A stretch of DNA of 64,000 nt, taken from Harmothoe impar. Its lineage: Eukaryota; Annelida; Polychaeta; Phyllodocida; Polynoidae. The DNA lies in contig OX381707.1 of assembly GCA_947462335.1 (NCBI GenBank), forward strand, positions 14,227,418 to 14,291,417. Direction: 5' to 3'. The translations under genes and the position numbers were made by a program. Within the stretch, counting starts at the first letter, position 1. Every line of letters begins with the position of its first letter. This document shows, piece by piece, positions 55,901 through 64,000 of the stretch. Below the pieces are notes generated by a model, which ran no database searches, had not been told where the DNA came from, and was given only the letters and a program-made list of their open reading frames with translations.

Positions 55901-58900
55901 TCATGAATGATCCGACACAAAAAGAACCAACCTGCTGAATCATGCGCCTAATAAGTGTTGATATAAGATATGAGCACCATGCCAATTGCCATAGTTACAT
56001 CTTCATTTCCTGAGGCCAATTATTTGTCCTTTGCTCCCATGCTAATATTCCAAGTATATATACTATCTCATCAAATTTCACTTTGCGTTCTTGCTTACCT
56101 CAGCAGTTTATCTGCTAAATTATATAGTACCCCTCGGGGCAGACAACCACCATTTCTGTGTTTATCTTTTCAACAAGCCATCTGCTCAGAATTCTCCCAC
56201 AGGGTTTACTAGCTACTGCGTTAGAAAAGAACAGTATTTATTTTCACATAGGGACTAAAGGACTTTATTACAGTCAGAATTATGTTCTTGCCATCTCTCT
56301 GTCCTTCAGAATTATTTATATCATATACATAGAGGATTCACTGGAGCTTTCTCACAAATGTCTCCGGTCATCAAACAGTATACCGGCTCTAGCCGACCAA
56401 CCTGATTTTGCTAAATGTTTCACCATACTTCAGTATTATCTCTGGTGATAAGACATTTTTGACAGTTTTCCCATGGGGAGGCACATTATGTAGCATTGCC
56501 CTCTACTTTTGCTATGTTATCATACACACCTTCAGTGCAGAGGTATAATAACGACATTGCTATAGTTTTTTATTTATGTATTAGCTAGTTTGCCTTGATT
56601 ATCACTGTAGGCTAGAAACCATAATCTTACAGCATTGACTCATTCAGGACTACATAGAATTGATTGCTGGTTCTAATTGGAGTAAGTATCTGCAAGTTTT
56701 TCAATATGTAAAACTCACTGGTCCCAAGAATGTAATGCTTAGGTGGGATGTTAGTATGTTATTAGGGGCTTTACCTGGTACCAGTCACTTCTTCTAGCAA
56801 GTTGAGAATAAACACAATGTCCTATAATGTGTTGTACCTAAACAATATTACATGATTTTCTCAAATTGAAACCTATATTGAGCAAAGGGACTCGTCTAAA
56901 CCAAAAGTGACATCTAGAATGCTTTAATGTCTAATGCACTTGAATATCTAGTGGTCAATAATATCCTAGTTTTTGATTAAGTAGGTTGTTCATAAGTATT
57001 AAGCGAAAACATGGTTCTTTTTATGTTGTTATTGAACCTTTTAAAGCTTTAGACAAAATATGGAACAACACCCTGAGGAAAACATCCATGTTCTCTACTC
57101 CAACAATAGGGGTGGACAGCTAGGGTTGGTGGGGCTGTAAGATAGATGACCCTCACTGCAGATTAATCTAATAAGTACCAGTGTCGGCTCTACTCCAGGA
57201 TGGGTGTCACGGTCAGATGATATTGTCAACTTAGCCTTTCAGCTCTAGGTGTAACCAAGGAGGTTTTACTATACCATGTGCATGTATTAATGGCGATTGC
57301 TACTATCCAGCTTTGACTAATCCTTTGTTTCATGAGGTCTGCTCAGGTTTAAATCTCATGCATTGCTGCCATGTCATTCTTAAATTCAAAAGAAGTCCGT
57401 TATCACAGCAAGCTATTTAGGAAATTACCAGTGGCAGATAGGGTGCACATTCAACTCAGGGCACTCATGCACTTCTAGCTTTGTCATCAGTGTAGCAAGC
57501 ATGTTAATTATTCTCTTTTCCCACAATGTTTAAAAAAACCTTTGGGTGGTCCAAAGTACGATTTGTACATGTGGTTCTTTCATTTTTCAGGTGAGTAAAC
57601 CTAAGGGTGCAACTGAACCTGACCACTAGTAAGGTAACCCCTTTACAAAAACGCATAATGTGAGATTTGCTATAGTTCCTGATGACTACCCCAAAACAGT
57701 AATCCAGAGCACAGTAGAATCACAGAGATCTTACGATGGGTAAATACATAGTTCACACACAGGTTGATTCAGACTGCCTCAGACATTATCTACAACATTT
57801 ACTTTGTAATTGTGCAGCCCTTACTGTTGGAGATCCTAACAAAGACTGCATTTAGTGTACATCAAGGGCTCTATAAAATCATGAGGTTTCATGTATATAC
57901 ACTACTTACGTAGATCACAAAAATATGCTAAGCCTAAAAAATTCAAATGGTCCAATATTTCATCAGTAGTGGGGCGGCATAGCTGCCATGTAGTGTGATC
58001 TTGTGCATTTTCTCAAGAAATGTCCATCCTTTGCACAGAGGTAGGAGTAGTATATAGGAGCATATTCAGCGCGTAGTAAACGGGTGCATCTAGGTCAGTT
58101 GACACTTGCAGAACGGAAGTGACCTCTGTCAACCAATCAGAAGCTTCTAAATGACAGGAAGTGACGTCATCAGAGGTCATGACATACTTTACAAGCTTCT
58201 GATTGGCTAGTACAATGTCAACATGACCTACTTCACTTGTACACGTGTTGAAGACCACGTGCTTATAATAAATGTCAACAATGACACGTGTTTAAGACCA
58301 CGTGGTTGAAATAAATGTCAACAATGACATTGAGTAATGCCGTCACATGCTAAAGACAAACACAAGGCAAGAAATATTATTTTGGTTACTTTATTCACAT
58401 TTTATACTTTGTACAGTTCTTGCACACAAACAAGTCATGACCATTCCCTGCAATGTTACACATGATGCAGAAAGAACGATTGGTTGTGAAACCTTTCTGG
58501 CCTTTCCAAGAAACACCTCGAGTATTCCAAGTACTCACCCAACCAGTCCCCATCTTCACAATTTTAGATAGTTTCACATCAAACAATGACTGAGCTAGAA
58601 AGTATTCGCGATTGTTTCTCACACCTGGAGTCAGGGCATTCAAGTAATCAGTTTTGAAACTGACTTCATACGAGAAATGCTGTAACACAGCTGTGAGAGA
58701 CAAAGCTTTCAACTCTAGAGTAGCTTGCAGACACGTGAAACACACATTGTAAGCGATATCTGAAGGGTTCATCGGAACATTACACCTACAGAATGCGCCT
58801 ATAATAGGTGATTCACGTAACACTTCGTTAAACTCCATGAAGCTCTTGAAACTCCCTAGAGTGTATCTAGCATAGTGTCTGGGGCAAGTCAGAGAGTTAT

Positions 58901-59961
58901 GCATTTGATACACAGCAATGGTGAAATCTGCAACGAATATAGGCAGATTCAATGTGGATTGCTCTATACACTGAGTGTATGCATCCCAGAAAGCTTCATG
59001 GAAATCTCTGTACACATGTATACTGGAAAAACAGCGCTCAACAACATCAGGTAAGGTTCCTCTAAAATAGCTAATATTATTTACAGGTATGAACTCCCAG
59101 AAGAAATGACCTCTACAACCACAAGTCAAAGCTGTGTCGAAGTTACGAGGTGACACTGGTTTTACATGAGTTGTAATGCGTGGGGGTGTATGAACATTTT
59201 TCTCACTTTCACGTGGTGAGAGAGTTGGTGGTGAAGCATCAAGTCTAGAACTACAACTACCATATATAGAACTGTACATACTGACAGAGTCAAGGATATC
59301 GTCTATTTTTGACGTCAACTTGCTGTCAGCCATTGTATATATTTTCTTGACACTAATCAGAAAAAAATAATCTTCTCTGATGAATTTGACGGACAAAGAG
59401 AGTTTAGTAAAGTAGTCTGAAATCAGTCAGTGGCGTCTTTGTAACAACTCTCTTTTCACGCCTGCTTTTTATTTTTTGGTGTGATACAGTTCACTTTTTT
59501 TTTGTTATTTTACGAGCTTTTTTTTAGCGATATAGTTCACTAGGAGAGAAATTGAGGTGAAACATTCGGAGAGAAATTGGATAATTTCCTCGAATGTTCA
59601 ACTATAATTTCTCTCTCTTTCTCTTTATAGAAGCTGTATTATTTACATTTTTATGAAAATTTTTCATGAAAATTTTTCTCTTTTCTTCTTTTTTTTTACT
59701 ATATAGTTAGTACTACTTAATTTCCAATTATGGAAATTTTTTCTTTTTCTTCACAGAAAATTTTCCTTTACTCCTTCTTTTTTTTTACTATATAGTTAGT
59801 ACTACTTAATTTCCATTTGTAGAAATTTTCTTTTCTTCACAGAAAATTTTCCCTTTTCTTTAACTATTTTCTCTTTTCTTTTTTACTGTAGGAAAATACT
59901 GTTAGTTTTTTTACTTTTTTTTGAGTGATACAACTCACTTGTCTTTTGTCACACACAAACA

Positions 59962-60000
<39 letters not shown>

Positions 60001-63000
60001 ACAGAAAGAGAGAGTCATATATCTAAAGGTTCAGTGCTGACACCATCTTCACATACTATTCTCTTAATGTACTGGTAATTTAGACCTTGCTTGTTCTGAG
60101 AGTATGTAGTGACGTGATGGTCTATAACTCTGAAACCTCTGTTTGTCACTACATGAGTCTTTTCTGTTTTCAAAACGTTCTGATAATTTGTCTCAGTAAG
60201 ATTATTCTGCCTCTGGATAACTCCTTTGCAACTAGTCTTATTCCCTGTCTCACTGACACACATGTAACATTTAGGGTTCAAAGATGTCATAGCGTCTCCT
60301 TCCCACTCTATCTTGAACAGACCTGGAGTTCGCTTGTCAAACACCAGGCGGCGATAGCAACACGGTGGTTGTACCCATGGGTAGTTGTGTGTTCTGCATT
60401 GAATGTACGTCTCTCTATGTTCAGGATTATCACAAGATTCAGAAGGTAACCACTTGTGACGCTCTCTGAAGTATTGCTCACGCATATCAGGTTTGACAGC
60501 TTCGTCTAAATTCTTTTTAGACAATGCAAAATAAAAACTGTCAGTGTCCATTTCACACATTTCAAAGTCTTTTGAGTCAATGAACTTCAACAAGAAGTCG
60601 TAGTAGAACGCTAACATTTTCAGTTTAGCATACTGGTATACCATGAACCCAATCTGAACAGGTAAGTCGTATGTGATACTAGTCGGGAGAGATGACATTT
60701 CTACAGTGTTCTCACTGATGTCATGCACTTGTTGTACTGACCAGTGCAGACAATGTCGACTAGCAAAATCTGGACTTACATATTTAGTATTCAAGAAATT
60801 CTGCTTGTTACATATAGTCTTACCATATGAACTGTTACCTAACAGTTTATACAAGTCAGACAAGATCTTGCAGTCAACATTCTCATCTCCTTTCCGTCTA
60901 GCTGCTGTCACTTCTTGCACAAAAGGTCTGAAAGTTTCTTCAGGTGTGTATTGAACTAACAAGTGCACTTTGCTAACTACTAAACCTTTCTCTAGATACC
61001 ACTTAAGTAACGGGGTACCTAGTAGAAGACCTGATCCATGGAAACTACCTATCAACTGTCTCTGAGGTTGGCGCAGTTTCCCTACACTTTCTAGATAACT
61101 TTTCATATGATCACCTACATCTTCTTTGCTGACAAGAATGTTCTTGAAAACTGGTGTCATTTCAGCAAAATATGGTTTGAGATGTTCAGGTGTGTGAATA
61201 TCTACTTGAATCAACCCAAACACTGAACCACTTTTCACGCCTTCTATTATCTCAGCTTGACTCATCTTACCAGCTGAAGACGGTCTATTAACACTCCATT
61301 CCGGTTTCAGTTTCAAACACTGAGTGTTTTTTCGTAATTTGATCCACTGACATTCATATTGTTCTACTACTGTGTAACCTAAACTTTTCAGATACAGAGT
61401 TACAGCAGCTGTTTTAGTAGAACGCTCTTCTATCCATTCCCGACCCTTCGTACTAGTCATCAATGTCTTGTTGATCTGACATGTATGACCATGCCAATAG
61501 CAACCGTGGAACTGGTATATCAATTTACGATCAGGGACTATCCCATCTACTCTTATACGCTGACTACCTACACTGACTTCACCATAGTTGTATTGATGTA
61601 AAATAGGTACTTTGTCTACTATAGCTCTGTAACGGAGCCATTCTACAGCTGAGTAACTGATTTGCTGACTGAGAACAGGTTTGAAATCATCTTCGTGACG
61701 TCTCACTACATAGAAACCTGTACAATGAGCTTCACCCATACATTTCAAGTACAAACTATTTGCATCTACTCCTAAAATGTGATCACACTTCTTACTATCA
61801 ACTCCATACTTACGCTCTCTTATTCTAGTTATACCACTACGATGGTGTCTGTGGAATATTATAGCAGGTCCACCAACTAAATTCTTTCTCAGTAAGTTGT
61901 GGACTTCTTTTTCATGATGTGAAAAGAGAACATAAGGTGTCGCATTCAACTCAGTGTTCTGAAAGAGGAACTTCAAAGTCAAACCTGGAAGTGTCAAACC
62001 ATCTTTGAACATGTCGACACTCCTTTCTATGAAGAACTTGCTATGTTCATTTATAGCTCTGACAAATGGAGCTACATCTAAATTGTTATAGTACACTAAG
62101 TAGTCTTTCATTGTTTTCATTTTTTCTTTCACCCACACTTCTTTACAGCTTCTATACTCAGCTTGAGTTATACCTTTCCCAGTCAGAGAGCTATAGAAAC
62201 TTCTCCTAGGTGGGAGAGTTGTGTTATCTAATTTTCGAACATTGTCCATCCACTCATAAGGAAAAAAACCTTTCTCTGTGTCTTTCAAAAAAGCTTTCAA
62301 ATAACTAGCGTAATTATAACCTGGAGCTAGATAGTTCACCATGTCTAAGAAGACTAAGTGCTCAGTGTATACAGCAATGTACTGGTTGCACCTTTTAATA
62401 GTCGTCATAGGTTTCTTTTCTCTTTCTGAGAAGAAAGTGTGGAAGCTTCTCTTTATTAGATTTAAGTCATATCGACCTGAGTTAAAACCTACTACAGGTA
62501 CTCTGTTCATATAAGCTGTCAGAGCTTGTTTAGCTCTGACGACAGGTGATAAATTATACTTACTTTTCTCTAACTTAGCAGCTTTCAAAGCTGCACTCTC
62601 TAACCTTTCCTCTTCAGCTTGCAGAGCATCTAGCTGATCTGTCACTACTTTAAAACGCTCTCTGACACATTCACCTATTTCACAAGCTAACATATCTATG
62701 TACCCTAATACACGACTGACTAAGTCATCATTTTCCCTGTTACTCTCTCTGACAAAACACACTGGTTCTGTATACCCTGGAAAGTCACTAGCTACACTAG
62801 CTGACAGTGGTACATGATCTAACTCAAAAGTTGTGTTACAACTTTTCTCACCGTTCTTTACAAAATAACTTTCAAAGTCGAAAGCAATCTTATATAGGTA
62901 TATCTTTAAGTGAGCAGGTGTATGTACACCTAACTCACTCAACTTCTGAAATATAGTTCTACTAGGTTTGTACACACCCCCTTTGTATATAAATCGTACT

Positions 63001-64000
63001 TTAGTACAGTCTTTTGTTACAGCAGTGTGTCTCTTCAAGTTGTAATTAGAAGAGAATGCTTTGTAACATTTTTCACAACTGTACACGCGACCATATTTAC
63101 ACATGTCTACTATCAGACTCAAGTGGTTGCGGTACATGTTGAGATTCAAGACTTTCTTGCTACTACAAAGCTTGCTACGCACTACAGTCACTTTATTAGT
63201 ACTAGACAGCTTGAACACTCGTATGTCTATTTTGAATACTTTCTCTAATCTATCTAAATCACTTAAGAGAATACCTTTGAACTTTTTCTGACAAGTGTCT
63301 GGATAAGCTTCTTTGAAAAGCTCTACAGTTCTATCTAATGTTTTATACAAGTGGTGTGACAAGCATCTAAAGAAACACAAGTTGTCTCTGTACACTCTCT
63401 TACTGTAAGAGTCTCGGTGGAAGTGTAACATACCTCTTTTCCTGAAACTAGGAGGGACACTCTCTAACTTACCTAAGAACACATTTGTAGGTCTAATATA
63501 AGTCAGATTCACATTCACATTACCTACTACTTTCCACTTTGTGTCAGGTCTACTTGTGTCAACTTTCACTTTACTTTTCAATAGATCTATGCAACTTTCA
63601 AAGCTCTCAGAGTTCTTAACTAAGAAGTAAGGGTCTTGATGGTCTTCACTGTCATAAAAAACTGAAGAGTTGTTAGCTGAAGCATGAAAATACATGACTC
63701 TTTGCTCAGCGTCTTCAGTGCAAGTCAAAATTCGACCAAAAGACACAGCTACTCTATAACTGTATAACTGGTTCTCATGTATAGCTCTGAGAGCTGTCAC
63801 TATCTCACTCACTCCTTGATCAGATTCAAAAGTAGTTAATCTGACGTTATATATAGCTTGTACACAACCTAACACAACTAAACCTTGACCTATCGATCTG
63901 AAATTTGATTTGTAATATTCTAAGAAAAGAGAGTTTTTCTCAATCTCTTCAGGTAAAACTGTTTCACTAGAGAAGACTTCTCTCAAGCAAGTCTCTGAAG

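Overview
The window looks like nuclear DNA of an animal, probably a marine invertebrate (phylum not determinable by eye). It is AT-rich, has almost no long reading frames, and is packed with miniature inverted-repeat elements (MITEs), minisatellites, fold-backs and large duplications. The only long convincing genes belong to two mobile elements. Coordinates and alignments were made by eye, so boundaries may be off by a few bases unless a target-site duplication (TSD) fixes them.

Background, 1-20,432 and 30,009-58,045. A block of about 16-18 kb is present twice in direct orientation: copy A at about 265-16,522 and copy B at about 40,034-57,872. Each copy also contains diverged traces of an older unit of about 8 kb, and copy B has a further 1.86-kb tandem duplication. 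Because the copies differ by insertions, each serves as the empty site for the other. This fixes the ends and TSDs of several MITEs (11,185-11,704; 14,563-14,940; 16,137-16,330; 43,001-43,336; 45,816-45,956). Apart from one possible ion-channel exon at 17,755-17,846, I see no host gene.

Element 1, 20,439-30,002 (9,564 bp). It has long terminal inverted repeats (TIRs) starting AGTAGTATAGTATG and a perfect 6-bp TSD (CCTATA). It sits in a copy of a local repeat whose uninterrupted form is seen at 45,151-45,179. Such a TSD with long TIRs is the hallmark of Polintons/Mavericks, yet no polymerase, integrase, ATPase, protease or capsid gene is visible. Instead it carries an alanine-rich 435-aa frame, a 117-aa helical frame followed by a perfect-consensus histone-type 3' stem-loop, a tandem array of ankyrin-like exon candidates, and TIRs loaded with octamer, CCAAT, E-box, CRE-like and GC-box motifs.

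Element 2, 58,046 to beyond 64,000. A second element starts with AGTAGTATA and encodes on the minus strand a protein-primed family B DNA polymerase (OTU-like region, C2HC finger, complete 3'-5' exonuclease and polymerase motifs, a nuclease-like insert) and a cysteine-rich protein of unknown function. It continues off the right edge. The shared first nine terminal bases suggest, without proving, that an autonomous relative of element 2 could mobilise element 1 in trans.
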